Positions 6,424 to 15,829 of a DNA stretch of 64,000 bases are shown one piece after another. The notes beneath the pieces were generated by a model. That model had not been told where the DNA came from. It made no database searches and worked only from the letters and a program-made list of their open reading frames with translations. The position numbers were made by a program, and so were the translations under genes. The stretch covers positions 620,001 through 684,000 of the forward strand of contig JAFHKN010000002.1 in assembly GCA_016937575.1 (NCBI GenBank). The letters run 5' to 3'. This DNA comes from Roseomonas aeriglobus (GTDB lineage Bacteria; Pseudomonadota; Alphaproteobacteria; Sphingomonadales; Sphingomonadaceae). Every line of letters starts with the position of its first letter. The first letter of the stretch is position 1.

Positions 6424-9420
6424 CTATCGACGCAACGCCCCGGCGCCACCGCCCAGCGCGCCGCCGGGGCGGCCCTGGGGGCGGCTAAAGAACAGCTTAC
6501 GGAACGACACCGCGACCGTGCGGCCGACGGGGTCGAGCAGGTCTGGCTGATAGTTCACGGGCACGCTGCCGTTCGCGTCGGTAACGCGCAGGCGGGTATC
6601 AAGCAAGTTGCGGACGTTCAGTTCGATCCGCGCACCGAGCAGCCACGGGTGATCGCGCACCGCCTTCATCGTCGGATTGAAGGTGACGAAGGATCGCATG
6701 CCGAGCGTGGTCAGCGGCGCTGCGCTGATGTCGATCGGCGCACGTGCGGTGCCGCCGTTCACGAAGGCGCAGGACTGCCAGTTCACGTCGAAACGCAATC
6801 CATAGCCATTCTTTGTGACGCCCCCGTTCGCCTGAACCTGGTGCCGAAAGGGACCTCGGATGTCAGTTGCATCGCCGTTCAGTCGATCGAGGTCGGGCAC
6901 GCCCGGCGCGATCGTCACCGTGTCGCGGAACCGCCATGTGTGGAATGCGGAGAATTGGATACGGCCCTCGTTCCCGCCTGCGCCGCCGAATCCACCTCCA
7001 CCAAAGCCGCGACCACCGCCGCCGCCGAAGCCACGTCCGCCGCCGCCCGGGGGCGGACCGGCCTCCTGGATGACGATCGTCGTCGCGCCGCTGGCAGGCG
7101 GTGTCGCCGCACTACCGCGCTGCTCCGGACCACGCGCGCCGACCCGTCCTTCGGGCGTTTGCGGCCGCTGCGGCTGCGCCTGTCCCCCCTGGCCGCCGCC
7201 TGAACGAGCACCGCCGAACCCGCCGAAGCCACCGCGCGCCGGCGCCGCCGGTCCAATCCGCCGCGAAAAGTTGAAGCCGTACCGCAGCTGTTGCTGATCC
7301 GACCGCACGAAGTTGACCGGACGATTGTCGACCCGAATCAACTGTCCGCTCGCGTCACGCAGGAAGCGGTCGGGAAAGGCGGCTTCCAGCGCGGCGGTCG
7401 GCGTCGACAGGTTCTGGATCGGGTTGAGCGTCCGTCGACGGGTATATTCGGCGTTGAAGTTCAGGTCGATCGACGAGAACGGTCGGGCGTTTAGCGTGAT
7501 GTTCGTCGACCGATTTTCAGGCGAACGCAGCAACGGGTTGCCGCCGCTCAGCAAGGTCACGTCCACGCTGGTGCCGCGGACGAAGTCGAAAACGCGCGCG
7601 TTGGGCGTGACGACGATGGGATCGCCCGTCTGATTGATCGTAGGCGCGTTCTCGTCGCGGTTGACGCTCGCGAGGATGAACAGCTTACCTGGCAGCGGCG
7701 ACCAGTTGAGACCGTAGCCATAGGTTGACAGCCAGCCGAAGTCCGACACCTGATTGAATTCATAGCTGGCGTTAAGCGACAGGTTGCCGATCGCCGACAG
7801 CACGCCACGTCCCCGGTTGGCGATCGGCACGTCAATCCGCGCCAAACCACGCCCTACGTTGCGACTCTGCTCCCCGGTCGCCGTGACGCCGCTGCGGACG
7901 CTTAGCGTCTCGTTGTCGTTGTGGCTGAAGCCGGAGGTGACGTTCAGGCGGGCGTCGCCAGCAGGCAGCGCCGCGATCGGACCGTTGACCTGATACTCGA
8001 TGGTCGCCGTATTCGTCAGCGACCGCGCATAGTCGCGGCGATAGTCGCCAAGCAGGTCGGGCGAGAAGATCGCGAAAGGATTGAGCGTCGGGTCGTTCGC
8101 CGCGATGCGGCTGGAGATCGGCGACAGGTCGAAATTATTGTCGGTCAGCGTGCTGGAAAAGCGGCGATTGTAGCTGCCGTTCACCGACCAGCGCCACCGC
8201 CCAGCGTCACCGTTCAACGCGCCGTTGAATTCCAGATTGGTCGTCTCGCGATTCTGCTCGCGCGCGCCGCCCTCGGCCAGATAGCGGTTGATCACGACGG
8301 GACTGGCGAAGGGTGAATAGGGATTGCCGGCCGGGACCGTCAGGCTCGTCGTGGCGAGGCCCAGGGCGCTGTCGTTTTTCGTCCAGTCGAAACCGGTCGA
8401 TGCGGACGCGGTGATCGTGTCGCTGATCGGCTGCGCATAGGACAGGCTCGATTCGATCTTTTGCGATGCGCCGCTTACGGTTCGGTAAGCGCCGAAATCG
8501 CTCGGGTTAACGGCGCCAAGGAAGGCGCTGAGCGCCGGGCGGCCGTTAATGGCATCAGGGACACCGGCGACCGTGACGGTGCGTCCGGCCAGCGCGCTCA
8601 ATGCCGGATCGATCTGCGTCAGACCGCTGCCCGGCGTCAGATTGCCATTGATCGAATAGGGGCGGGTGGGCGTGGTTGTCGGCAGGATGTCGCGATCCGC
8701 TTCGTAGACCGGGGTCTGCGCGGTATAATTCAGCGACACGTTCACCCGTTTGTCGCGCATGATCCGCAGCAGGCTGACCTCGTCCTGAGTCGTATAGCGG
8801 TCGCCCTGCGTCGCACCGCCGCCCTGCACCTCGGCGGTCACCGCATTGAACCGGCGCCGCAAGACGAAATTGATGACGCGCTGCTCAGCGCGATAACCCA
8901 GCTGCTGTGCGGCCTCCGGCGGCAGGATGTCGACGCGCTCGATCGCTTCGGGCGGATAATTGCCGATCTCGCGGAAGCCGGAGATGCGGCGGCCGTTGAG
9001 CAGCACGACCGGCATACCGCCTTCGGTTCCGCGGCCGCTGCCCAGCTGCGGGGCGAGTTCGTTCAGCAGGTCGCTGAGCGAATTAACGCCGTAGGCGCGG
9101 ACATCCGCCGGGCGCAGGACCTGTTCGGGTTGGATGTCGCCCGGAACGCTGCCGCGCTCTCGCTGGCCGACGACCGTCACTTCGGTGGCGATGTCGGCTT
9201 CGTCCTCGGGCTCGACCGGGGCAGCCGGAGGCGTCTGGGTCTGCGTCGGTGTCGGCGTTTCCTGCACTACGGTGGTGGTGGAAGCGTCCGACGGGGTTGC
9301 GGGCACGGCCGGTGCCTGCGGGGTCACCGGCGTCGGTGTCACCGCTGCAGTCTGCGCCAGTGCGGGGTGGGCTGCGGTCGCGAGCAGCAGGGCGGCGAGG
9401 GACGGTGTGTGGGCGCGCAT
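6424..9420 (-). CDS. TonB-dependent receptor with Gly-rich barrel insert
   Basis: Outer-membrane active transporter of 998 residues. A signal peptide (about 1-22, ending ALAQ) is followed by a Pro/Thr-rich linker, a TonB-box-like EVTVVGQR near residue 80, a plug domain (about 95-220, with LLNGRRISGF and ERVDILPPEAAQQLGY), and a long beta barrel ending in a Phe (VAVSFRKLFFSRPQG) before a Gly/Ala-rich tail. Residues of roughly 720-820 form a low-complexity Gly/Phe/Gln/Pro insert that interrupts the barrel. Substrate is unknown: no adjacent enzyme or FecI/FecR pair points to one. Start is the only ATG before the signal peptide. Confidence 0.9.
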   Translation of the reverse strand: MRAHTPSLAALLLATAAHPALAQTAAVTPTPVTPQAPAVPATPSDASTTTVVQETPTPTQTQTPPAAPVEPEDEADIATEVTVVGQRERGSVPGDIQPEQVLRPADVRAYGVNSLSDLLNELAPQLGSGRGTEGGMPVVLLNGRRISGFREIGNYPPEAIERVDILPPEAAQQLGYRAEQRVINFVLRRRFNAVTAEVQGGGATQGDRYTTQDEVSLLRIMRDKRVNVSLNYTAQTPVYEADRDILPTTTPTRPYSINGNLTPGSGLTQIDPALSALAGRTVTVAGVPDAINGRPALSAFLGAVNPSDFGAYRTVSGASQKIESSLSYAQPISDTITASASTGFDWTKNDSALGLATTSLTVPAGNPYSPFASPVVINRYLAEGGAREQNRETTNLEFNGALNGDAGRWRWSVNGSYNRRFSSTLTDNNFDLSPISSRIAANDPTLNPFAIFSPDLLGDYRRDYARSLTNTATIEYQVNGPIAALPAGDARLNVTSGFSHNDNETLSVRSGVTATGEQSRNVGRGLARIDVPIANRGRGVLSAIGNLSLNASYEFNQVSDFGWLSTYGYGLNWSPLPGKLFILASVNRDENAPTINQTGDPIVVTPNARVFDFVRGTSVDVTLLSGGNPLLRSPENRSTNITLNARPFSSIDLNFNAEYTRRRTLNPIQNLSTPTAALEAAFPDRFLRDASGQLIRVDNRPVNFVRSDQQQLRYGFNFSRRIGPAAPARGGFGGFGGARSGGGQGGQAQPQRPQTPEGRVGARGPEQRGSAATPPASGATTIVIQEAGPPPGGGGRGFGGGGGRGFGGGGFGGAGGNEGRIQFSAFHTWRFRDTVTIAPGVPDLDRLNGDATDIRGPFRHQVQANGGVTKNGYGLRFDVNWQSCAFVNGGTARAPIDISAAPLTTLGMRSFVTFNPTMKAVRDHPWLLGARIELNVRNLLDTRLRVTDANGSVPVNYQPDLLDPVGRTVAVSFRKLFFSRPQGRPGGALGGGAGALRR

Positions 9421-9566
9421 CGGGTCTCGTCTGTCTGATCGTCGCCGCGCGGAACGGCGGCAGGGTCGCGAACGGCGCTAACGTTCATTTGTCGCAGAAA
9501 GTTGGCGGTGGCGCGAATTTTGTCTGATTTTTGTTGAAGCCGCCGTCGGAGCCAGCGCGCCAGGCG

Positions 9567-10007
9567 TCAGTTCAGAACCGTTTCGGTTTCGCTGGCACCG
9601 ATCCAGAAGGCGGTCGACCCATTGCGGTCGGCCTCGGTGCGGAAACGGATGCCCCAGCCGCGGACCGTCTCGATCGGGTCGGCGGCGCCGAGATCGGCGA
9701 ACTTCCGGCGGATGCGGTGGATCAGCACGTCGCGGCTGTCGGGACAGCTGCCCGCGTCAGCCAGCACCGCCGCGGTGACGTCCCAGCTCAGCCGGCTGCG
9801 GCGCATCAGCGTGGCCAACAGCGTCGCCTCGACCCGCGACAGAGTGATGCGTTCGCCGTTCCAGCGAAACTCGATCGGGTCGAGCGTCATGGTGACCGCG
9901 CCACGCTTCACCAGCGGACGCCGCGTCATGTCGGGCTGTAGGGCGGCAAAGGGGGCGTGATCGACGAACATGCTTATCTCGCTATCGATCGTCGGCATAA
10001 CGCGCAC
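9567..10007 (-). CDS. Stand-alone winged-helix transcriptional regulator (OmpR/PhoB output domain)
   Basis: A 146-residue protein consisting almost only of a Trans_reg_C winged helix (about residues 40-130): EFRWNGERITLSRVEATLLATLM, then SRDVLIHRIRRKFADLGA as the recognition helix region, and TVRGWGIRFR as the wing. There is no receiver domain, so phosphorylation by a histidine kinase is unlikely; an effector or protein partner may control it. It lies between the TonB receptor (same strand, downstream) and the divergent LytS-type kinase, so either could be its target. Confidence 0.8.
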   Translation of the reverse strand: MRVMPTIDSEISMFVDHAPFAALQPDMTRRPLVKRGAVTMTLDPIEFRWNGERITLSRVEATLLATLMRRSRLSWDVTAAVLADAGSCPDSRDVLIHRIRRKFADLGAADPIETVRGWGIRFRTEADRNGSTAFWIGASETETVLN

Positions 10008-10149
10008 GGTTCATGTCGCCAAGCGACCGTCATCGGCAATTAAATGCTCGGTGTATTATATAAGTGCAGCACCAACTGCACGATTGTACCCACGAACGGC
10101 ACCTTTCCCGCTTGGCAGGGGATAAGCGTTGGCTCTAGCAAATCGGACG

Positions 10150-11235
10150 ATGCCGACGACCGCACCCTTGCCATCTAGCGACCGCTTCATGCGGCGGGTG
10201 TCGGCCGTCACGATCCTGCTGTTCTGGCTCGCCCAGTTTTCGCTGCTGACCGTCCAGCGCTGGGTGTTCGGCGCGGCGGACGACGCGCGGTTCCATGCCA
10301 CGCGACTGGTCGTGACCGGGGTCGGCATCGTGCTGTCGTTTGCGATCCTCGCCTTTCACATCGCCACGCGCGGGCGCCCGTTGTCGCGGCGCCTGCTGTT
10401 CGCGGTGTTCGCGGCGATCGCGGGATCGGCGATCCATGCCTTTGCCAATTTCTGGATCTTCCGGGCGACGATGCCGGCGGAGGTCGTGGGGAACGCCGGC
10501 CTGCTCTCGCACCTGCTCGCGATGCTGCAATGGTTCTCGACCTATGCCGCGATGTCGGGGCTGTTGCTGGCGATCGTCTATTCGGGCGAGGTGCGCGATT
10601 ACGAACGCGGCGTGGCACGGTTGCAGCGCGAGGCGCACGAGGCGCATCTGCGCGCGCTGAGGTACCAGCTCAATCCGCATTTCATGTTCAACACGCTGAA
10701 TTCCATCGCCTCGCTGATCGGCGCGGGCCGGGTCGAACATGCTGAGCATATGGTCGAGAATCTGTCGGACTTCCTGCGTGCCGGCCTGGCGCTCGACCCG
10801 CATGAGGACATTGCGCTGGCCGAGGAGATCGAGCTGCAATCGACCTATCTTGCGATCGAGGCGGTACGCTTTCCCAATCGGCTGGTGGTCGAAATCGACG
10901 TGCCCGATGACGTCCAGGACGCGCGGGTGCCCAGCCTGATCATCCAGCCGCTCGTCGAAAATGCCGTCCGCCATGCGGTGTCGATGTCGACGCGACCGGT
11001 GAAGCTGACCGTGACCGCCGCGCGCGAGGGCGATCGGTTGCGCCTGAGCGTCCGCGATTCGGGCGGCAATGCCGGCAACCGCCGCGCCCCGCCGGGCACC
11101 GGTGTCGGCCTGGCCAATGTCGCCGAACGATTGATGACCCGCTATGGCGAGGATTGCGGCTTCACCGCGGGCCCGCTGGCCGAAGGCGGCTTCCAGGTCA
11201 GCTTCGCCATTCCCTTCACCGAGTCCCATCGATGA
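10150..11235 (+). CDS. LytS/YehU-type sensor histidine kinase
   Basis: Membrane kinase of 361 residues: four predicted transmembrane helices (about 15-150) followed by a His_kinase domain with the phospho-acceptor in RYQLNPHFMFNTLNSIA (His near 177). ATP-binding motifs are IIQPLVENAVRHAV (N box) and GTGVGLANVAERL (G box). No extracellular sensor domain is visible. An in-frame TTG at 10129 would add seven residues; ATG 10150 is chosen. The stop overlaps the response-regulator ATG (ATGA), so the two are coupled. An AT-rich stretch about 90 bp upstream (TATTATATAA, 10054-10063) is a possible promoter. Confidence 0.92.
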   Translation: MPTTAPLPSSDRFMRRVSAVTILLFWLAQFSLLTVQRWVFGAADDARFHATRLVVTGVGIVLSFAILAFHIATRGRPLSRRLLFAVFAAIAGSAIHAFANFWIFRATMPAEVVGNAGLLSHLLAMLQWFSTYAAMSGLLLAIVYSGEVRDYERGVARLQREAHEAHLRALRYQLNPHFMFNTLNSIASLIGAGRVEHAEHMVENLSDFLRAGLALDPHEDIALAEEIELQSTYLAIEAVRFPNRLVVEIDVPDDVQDARVPSLIIQPLVENAVRHAVSMSTRPVKLTVTAAREGDRLRLSVRDSGGNAGNRRAPPGTGVGLANVAERLMTRYGEDCGFTAGPLAEGGFQVSFAIPFTESHR

Positions 11236-12011
11236 TCCGGTTCCTCATCTGCGACGACGAACCTCTGGCCGTCGAGCGGTTGCGCGATCTGGTCGGGCGG
11301 GTCGACGGGGCGGAGGTTGCCGGGACCGCGACCGATGGACGCACCGCGATCGCCGAGGTCGAGCGGCTGACGCCCGATGCACTGCTGCTCGATATCGAGA
11401 TGCCCGCGCTCGACGGCTTCGACGTGGTCGAGGCGCTGGCGAAGGCGGGCGGGCCGACGCCGCTGATCGTGTTCGTCACGGCCTATCCCAATTTCGCGGC
11501 CCATGCGTTCGACACCGGTGCGATCGATTTCCTGACCAAGCCCGTACGGCTCGCCCGGCTCGACACTGCGGTCGATCGCGTGCGGCGCGCGATCGGGGAT
11601 CGCGAGGCGGCGACGCGGCTGGCCGAGCTTGCTCGCCAGATCGATGCGTTGCGCGCCGAACAGGGCGGTGGCAGCGCCAACGGCAGCAGCCACTTGTGGG
11701 TGCAGCGGCGAGGCGAAAACCTGCGGCTCGACCTGGGACATGTCGATCGGGTGCAGTCGGAAGGCGAGTATGTTCGAATCTTCCAGGGCGATGCCAGCTA
11801 TCTGCACCGCGAACCGATCAGCAGCCTGATCGAACGATTCGATCCCGCCCGCTTCGTGCGCATCCATCGTTCGCACATCGTCAATCGCGACCGCGTCGCG
11901 TCGATCCGCCGGCGCCCGGCGGGGGGCTATACCATCGTCACCGATCGCGGCGAGGAACTGCCGGTCGGACGGAACTATCGCACGGTGGTGCGCGATCTTG
12001 TCCAGGATTGA
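11232..12011 (+). CDS. LytTR-family response regulator
   Basis: Partner of the kinase immediately upstream, 259 residues. The receiver domain (about 1-120) has the acidic pocket ICDDEP, phospho-acceptor Asp 54 in LLLDIEMPALDGF, the conserved Thr/Lys in FVTAYP and DFLTKPV. The DNA-binding LytTR domain (about 155-255) has VDRVQSEGEYVRI, FVRIHRSHIVNRD and GYTIVTDRGEELPVGRNYR. LytTR proteins bind direct repeats; no target was identified. The ATG overlaps the kinase stop. Confidence 0.95.
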   Translation: MIRFLICDDEPLAVERLRDLVGRVDGAEVAGTATDGRTAIAEVERLTPDALLLDIEMPALDGFDVVEALAKAGGPTPLIVFVTAYPNFAAHAFDTGAIDFLTKPVRLARLDTAVDRVRRAIGDREAATRLAELARQIDALRAEQGGGSANGSSHLWVQRRGENLRLDLGHVDRVQSEGEYVRIFQGDASYLHREPISSLIERFDPARFVRIHRSHIVNRDRVASIRRRPAGGYTIVTDRGEELPVGRNYRTVVRDLVQD

Positions 12012-12049
12012 TCGAAGTTTGACCCCATGAAGGAAAGGATGACACACCG

Positions 12050-12382
12050 ATGATGCGCCCGATGTTCGCCGTCCTGCTGGCCCTGCCGCTCGCCGCCTGC
12101 GGGGGCGGGGATGCGCCCACCACCAACACCGCAACGCCCGCTGCGCAGGCGACCGAAAGCGAGTTCCAGGCCAAGGTTTCGGCGCTCGAGCCGGCCCAGC
12201 GCAACGGCGTCTTCATCCGCGCGATCCGCGATGCCGGGCTGAACTGCCAGGAGGTCACCGAATCGACCAAGGACAAGAAGCCGGGAATGTGGGGGGTGCG
12301 GTGCGGCGACGGCACCGGCTATGCCGTGCAGATCCAGGCCGACGGCACCGCGACCGTCTTCGCGCCCGGTGGCGCACGCTGA
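12050..12382 (+). CDS. Small lipoprotein
   Basis: A 110-residue protein with a short signal peptide and lipobox (LPLAACGGG, Cys 17), a Thr/Ala linker, and a C-terminal domain with an intramolecular Cys pair (LNCQEV and GVRCGDG). It starts 38 bp after the response-regulator stop on the same strand, so co-transcription with the two-component pair is possible. Small Cys-paired domains of this kind are common in sphingomonad envelopes, but no function is known to me. Confidence 0.75.
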   Translation: MMRPMFAVLLALPLAACGGGDAPTTNTATPAAQATESEFQAKVSALEPAQRNGVFIRAIRDAGLNCQEVTESTKDKKPGMWGVRCGDGTGYAVQIQADGTATVFAPGGAR

Positions 12383-12444
12383 CGGACCGACCTGGCATCC
12401 GATCGCCGCGCTCGCGGGTTGAGCGCGGCGAAAGGATGAGGACG

Positions 12445-12945
12445 ATGAGCGAAACCGCCGAGCGCGACGACCCGAAACTGTGGGACCGCGTGAAGAAGAA
12501 GGTGACCGCCGGCACCAAGGGCGGGAAAGCGGGCGAATGGTCCGCGCGCAAGGCGCAGTTGGCGGTCGCCGAGTATAAGAAGGCCGGCGGCGGCTATGTC
12601 GGCCGCAGGGATGCTGACAACAGCCTGCACCAGTGGACCGAGGAAGGCTGGGGCACGAGGTCGGGCAAGCCGAGCGGCGAGACCGGCGAGCGCTATCTGC
12701 CCGCCGGAGCGCGCACGGCGCTGTCGAAGGCCGATTACGACCGCACGACCGCGAAGAAGCGCCGCGACACCGCGAAGGGCCGGCAATTTTCGGCGCAGCC
12801 CGCCGACGTCGCGACGAAGACCGCCGCCTACCGCGGCGGCGGCGGCCCGACCAAGGCCGAACTGCTGGCCGAGGCGCGCCGAAAGAACATTCGCGGGAGA
12901 TCGACCATGACGAAGGCGGAACTGGCGACAGCGCTCGGCAAATAG
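12445..12945 (+). CDS. DUF5872-like basic protein with C-terminal SAP/Rho_N-like motif
   Basis: A 166-residue, strongly basic protein. The N-terminal part (LWDRVKKKVTAGTKGGK, EWSARKAQLAVAEYKK, GGYVGRRD) matches what I recall as DUF5872, whose members read like chromatin or nucleic-acid associated proteins. The C-terminus (PTKAELLAEARRKNIRG, then MTKAELATALGK) looks like a SAP or Rho N-terminal helix-extended-helix motif that binds nucleic acid. ATG 12445 is favoured over 12436 because AAGGA lies at proper spacing. It has no signal peptide or membrane segment. Confidence 0.65.
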   Translation: MSETAERDDPKLWDRVKKKVTAGTKGGKAGEWSARKAQLAVAEYKKAGGGYVGRRDADNSLHQWTEEGWGTRSGKPSGETGERYLPAGARTALSKADYDRTTAKKRRDTAKGRQFSAQPADVATKTAAYRGGGGPTKAELLAEARRKNIRGRSTMTKAELATALGK

Positions 12946-13152
12946 ACTGTGGCGCTCCCGATGGCGGATTGTTCACTCGCCTCGGTCGACTGTGCGGGCT
13001 TCGGCGCAGGCGGAGACCCGGCAGTCTTTGCTCTTCTGCGTACGCCGCTCCGAGCTGCGCCCGATAGGGTCCGCTTCAGACACATCGGATCGAGTTCGAA
13101 CGTCACCCCCTGCAACAGAGGTGGCCGGCCGAAGGCCTGACGGAGGGGCGCG

Positions 13153-13184
13153 CCGGTAGCGACGGGCGATACCCGCTACCGGCG
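13153..13184. other. Strong hairpin in the intergenic region before the PhoX-like genes
   Basis: CCGGTAGCG and CGCTACCGG form a 9-bp stem around a 12-base loop. The 298 bp between the DUF5872-like gene and the first PhoX-like gene contain this hairpin and another at 13218-13236; a 63-codon open frame here lacks any recognisable protein features. Confidence 0.5.
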
Positions 13185-13217
13185 ACGACATCCCTCGACG
13201 AACGTCGGACGATCCTG

Positions 13218-13236
13218 CGTTCCTCCGGGAGGAACG
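13218..13236 (-). terminator. Probable terminator hairpin of the first PhoX-like gene
   Basis: CGTTCCTC and GAGGAACG form a perfect 8-bp stem with a tight loop, eight bases beyond the stop codon. There is no T-run, so intrinsic termination is only probable. Confidence 0.5.
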
Positions 13237-13243
13237 GACCGGG

Positions 13244-15655
13244 TTACAGCCCGACTACACCGCCATCGGTGCGGGTGATGACGATCGTCGCCGAGCGGGG
13301 CCGCGCGGTCGATGCGGCGGTCTGGTTCGCCGGCCAGTTGCTGGTCGGGGCCGTCGCGGTGCCGTTTTCACCCGGATGCTGGATGTTGACGAACAAGGTG
13401 CGGCCGTCGGGCGAGGTATCGACGCCCGTCACCGCGGCCTCGTTCGGACCAACCAGGAAACGCTTCAGCGTATTCGCGCTCAGCGTCGCGCCGATGCGCG
13501 TGGCCTGGGTGGTGCCGCCGGTGTTCGTGATCGTCTTGGCCGCGGCGGTGCCGCCGTCGCCGACCGCGCCGGTACCGAGCGCCACCAGCATCTGGTTGTT
13601 GGTCACGTCGCGATAGGCGGTATCGTCGGTCTGGATGAACATCAGCGGGGTACCGGTGCCAGCCGGGCTGCTCGGACGGGCGAAGCGCAAACCTTCCGGA
13701 CCCGAGAAGTCGTTGGTCGCGGCGAGCCCCGAGATGTTGACGTTCGTCGCGTCGAGATCGGCACCCGCGGCGAATGCGTAGATATCCCAGGTGAAGGTCG
13801 TCGCATCGGGCAGGGTGCCCGTCTCGCGCAGGCGGACGATATGACCGTTGCGATTGCCGACCTGCGTGCTCGGCGCATCGACATAGGCACGCGGCGACGC
13901 CGGATTGGTGTTCGCCCCCGTCCGCGCGTCGTTGCCGTTCATCGCGATCAGCAACTCGCCGGTGGCCGCGCTGTTTGCGATCCACGACGCACGGTCGAGC
14001 GGAGTCGCCGCCAAAATGTCGCCCGCGATTCGCGCATGGGTCAGCACATCCGCCTGGTCGGTGAAAGCGAAGGTCGCGTTGGCCGCGTCGAGCCCGCCCG
14101 TACCGAACGTCAGGGGAACCCAGGTACCGGTGCCGTCCGCTGCAAACTTCGCGACATAAAGCGTTCCGGTGTCGAGATATTTGTCGCCGATCGCCATGCG
14201 GTCGGTTGCGGACGCATCCGCCACTGCAAAGACGGTGCTCGACACGAACTTGTAGAGATATTCGTTCTGCCCGGCGTCCGCCATGTAGACGGTCGGCTTG
14301 ATTCCGGCGGAAACCAGGAACTGCTGTACGCCCGAGTGCGCGAAGCGGCCGAGCGCCGTGCGCTTCCGGACGGTGGCGGCCTTGTCATAGGGGTCCATCT
14401 CGACGACCCAGCCGAACTGGTTGGGCTCGTTGCGATAGTCGGCGGTGGCGCCGGCACCGGTCGCCTGGGCATCCCAGCGGGCATAGAGGCTGCCAGCGGC
14501 CGCTGCGGTTTCCCAGCCGTACAGGCCAGCCGACGCGGTCACGCCGTAGCGGTTGAGCGCATAGACCTGCTTGGCCGTGCGCCGCGCATTGTCGGCCGAC
14601 GGGCGGCGGAAATAGCGAGCCCATTTCTCTTCGCTGGTCAGCGCGGTGCCCCAGCCGGTGGTGGTGAGGGCGGAATTGCCGATCGTTCCCCGACCCGCCG
14701 TGCCGTCGGCCGAGAACGCGGTCTGGAGCAGCGCGTTGCCGCGCACCGGGCCGTTGAAGACCACCGCCGACGACGGGGTGACGCGGCGGTTGTACGCGCT
14801 TGCGGTCACCGGGGCCCAGACGTTGCTGGCGTTCGCGGCGACTTCGACGACGCTCAGGCCATGAGCTTCGGTTTCCTTGACGACTTCGGCGGTCGGGCGG
14901 ACGCCGCCCGGCGCGGTCGGGCCGTTCGGGTGGAGGTATGCCTGGGTGATGCCTTCATGGTTTGTCGCCAGCAGGCCGCGCGCGCTGTTCGACACGTCGA
15001 TGCCGGTGCCGCTGGCGACCAGACCGAAATACAGGAAACCTGCACCGTTGTCGCCGAAACGGTTGGTGAAGTCGGTGTCCGCGCCGGTATTGCTGTACGC
15101 CGACACGCCGCTGGCGATCGGGTCGCCGGTCGCGATCAGCGTGGTGACGGTATAGCCTGCGGGGATCGTCACGCGGTCGTTGCGATTCTTGTCGACCGAG
15201 GTGAAGGTCAGCGTGTTGGCCGACGCGGTGATGTTGACGTCGATCGAACTGGCCTGGCCGGCGTTGTCGTTGGCGGTGAAGCGGATGATGATCGTGCTAG
15301 ACGCCGCCCCGCCGGGTACGATGAAGCTGGTGGTCAGCCCGGTCGTCGCCGACAGGCTGACCGGCGGGCCACTGACCTGGTTGAAGGTGGTCGAGGCGAC
15401 CGAACCGTTGTCGGTTGCCGTGCCGGTGATGGTCACCCGGGTGCCCGGTGCCGCGGTCGCCGGCGATGCGGTCGCAGTCACGGTCGGTACCGGATCGCTG
15501 CTGCCGCTCGACCCGCTGCCGCAAGCGGCGAGCAGCGAGCCGCCGACCATCACGGTCGCAGCGGTCGTCGCCGATCCGCGCAGCGCGTCGCGCCGGGAAT
15601 AGCGCCGCGCGATCAGATCGCCGAGGGTCGGGGCGGTGCGGGTCGGATCGGTCAT
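13244..15655 (-). CDS. PhoX-like (DUF839) Tat lipoprotein, probable pseudoenzyme
   Basis: An 803-residue protein with a Tat motif (YSRRDALRGSA) and a lipobox (LLAAC), then an Ig/PKD-like domain (about 60-150) and a DUF839/PhoX six-bladed propeller. PhoX enzymes are Ca/Fe alkaline phosphatases. Compared with its neighbour (15830-18286), most motif residues are changed: TCEEN became TSEEK, NCANG became NSALT, NHEG became AHSG, YMGDD became YMADA, and DRPEW became DRASW. Fold retention with loss of metal ligands suggests a non-catalytic role. ATG 15655 is chosen because it precedes the Tat signal closely and has AGGA upstream; a longer frame to 15739 lacks this. Confidence 0.85.
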   Translation of the reverse strand: MTDPTRTAPTLGDLIARRYSRRDALRGSATTAATVMVGGSLLAACGSGSSGSSDPVPTVTATASPATAAPGTRVTITGTATDNGSVASTTFNQVSGPPVSLSATTGLTTSFIVPGGAASSTIIIRFTANDNAGQASSIDVNITASANTLTFTSVDKNRNDRVTIPAGYTVTTLIATGDPIASGVSAYSNTGADTDFTNRFGDNGAGFLYFGLVASGTGIDVSNSARGLLATNHEGITQAYLHPNGPTAPGGVRPTAEVVKETEAHGLSVVEVAANASNVWAPVTASAYNRRVTPSSAVVFNGPVRGNALLQTAFSADGTAGRGTIGNSALTTTGWGTALTSEEKWARYFRRPSADNARRTAKQVYALNRYGVTASAGLYGWETAAAAGSLYARWDAQATGAGATADYRNEPNQFGWVVEMDPYDKAATVRKRTALGRFAHSGVQQFLVSAGIKPTVYMADAGQNEYLYKFVSSTVFAVADASATDRMAIGDKYLDTGTLYVAKFAADGTGTWVPLTFGTGGLDAANATFAFTDQADVLTHARIAGDILAATPLDRASWIANSAATGELLIAMNGNDARTGANTNPASPRAYVDAPSTQVGNRNGHIVRLRETGTLPDATTFTWDIYAFAAGADLDATNVNISGLAATNDFSGPEGLRFARPSSPAGTGTPLMFIQTDDTAYRDVTNNQMLVALGTGAVGDGGTAAAKTITNTGGTTQATRIGATLSANTLKRFLVGPNEAAVTGVDTSPDGRTLFVNIQHPGENGTATAPTSNWPANQTAASTARPRSATIVITRTDGGVVGL

Positions 15656-15777
15656 CGGAGGTCCTCGAACAAGCAATCGAAACGGGGCGGGTGTCACGCC
15701 AGGTCGCCGCTGCTTAGCGCGCGAACGACATTTTGCCACGCCTTTGTCGAACCGCTGCCCGAGGAATGCGGCGGTTT

Positions 15778-15809
15778 GCGGGCCGGCGCGCTACTCTGCA
15801 CCGGCCCGC
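15778..15809 (-). terminator. Probable terminator hairpin of the second PhoX-like gene
   Basis: GCGGGCCGG and CCGGCCCGC form a perfect 9-bp stem with a 14-base loop, about 20 bp beyond the stop of the upstream PhoX-like gene and before the start of the next one. Confidence 0.5.
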
Positions 15810-15829
15810 GTCCCCCTTCTACGCCGGGG

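Noticed and set aside
12949..13140. 63-codon plus-strand frame in the gap before the first PhoX-like gene
   Set aside because: No good ribosome-binding site, no signal or fold features, and the interval contains hairpins; more likely non-coding.
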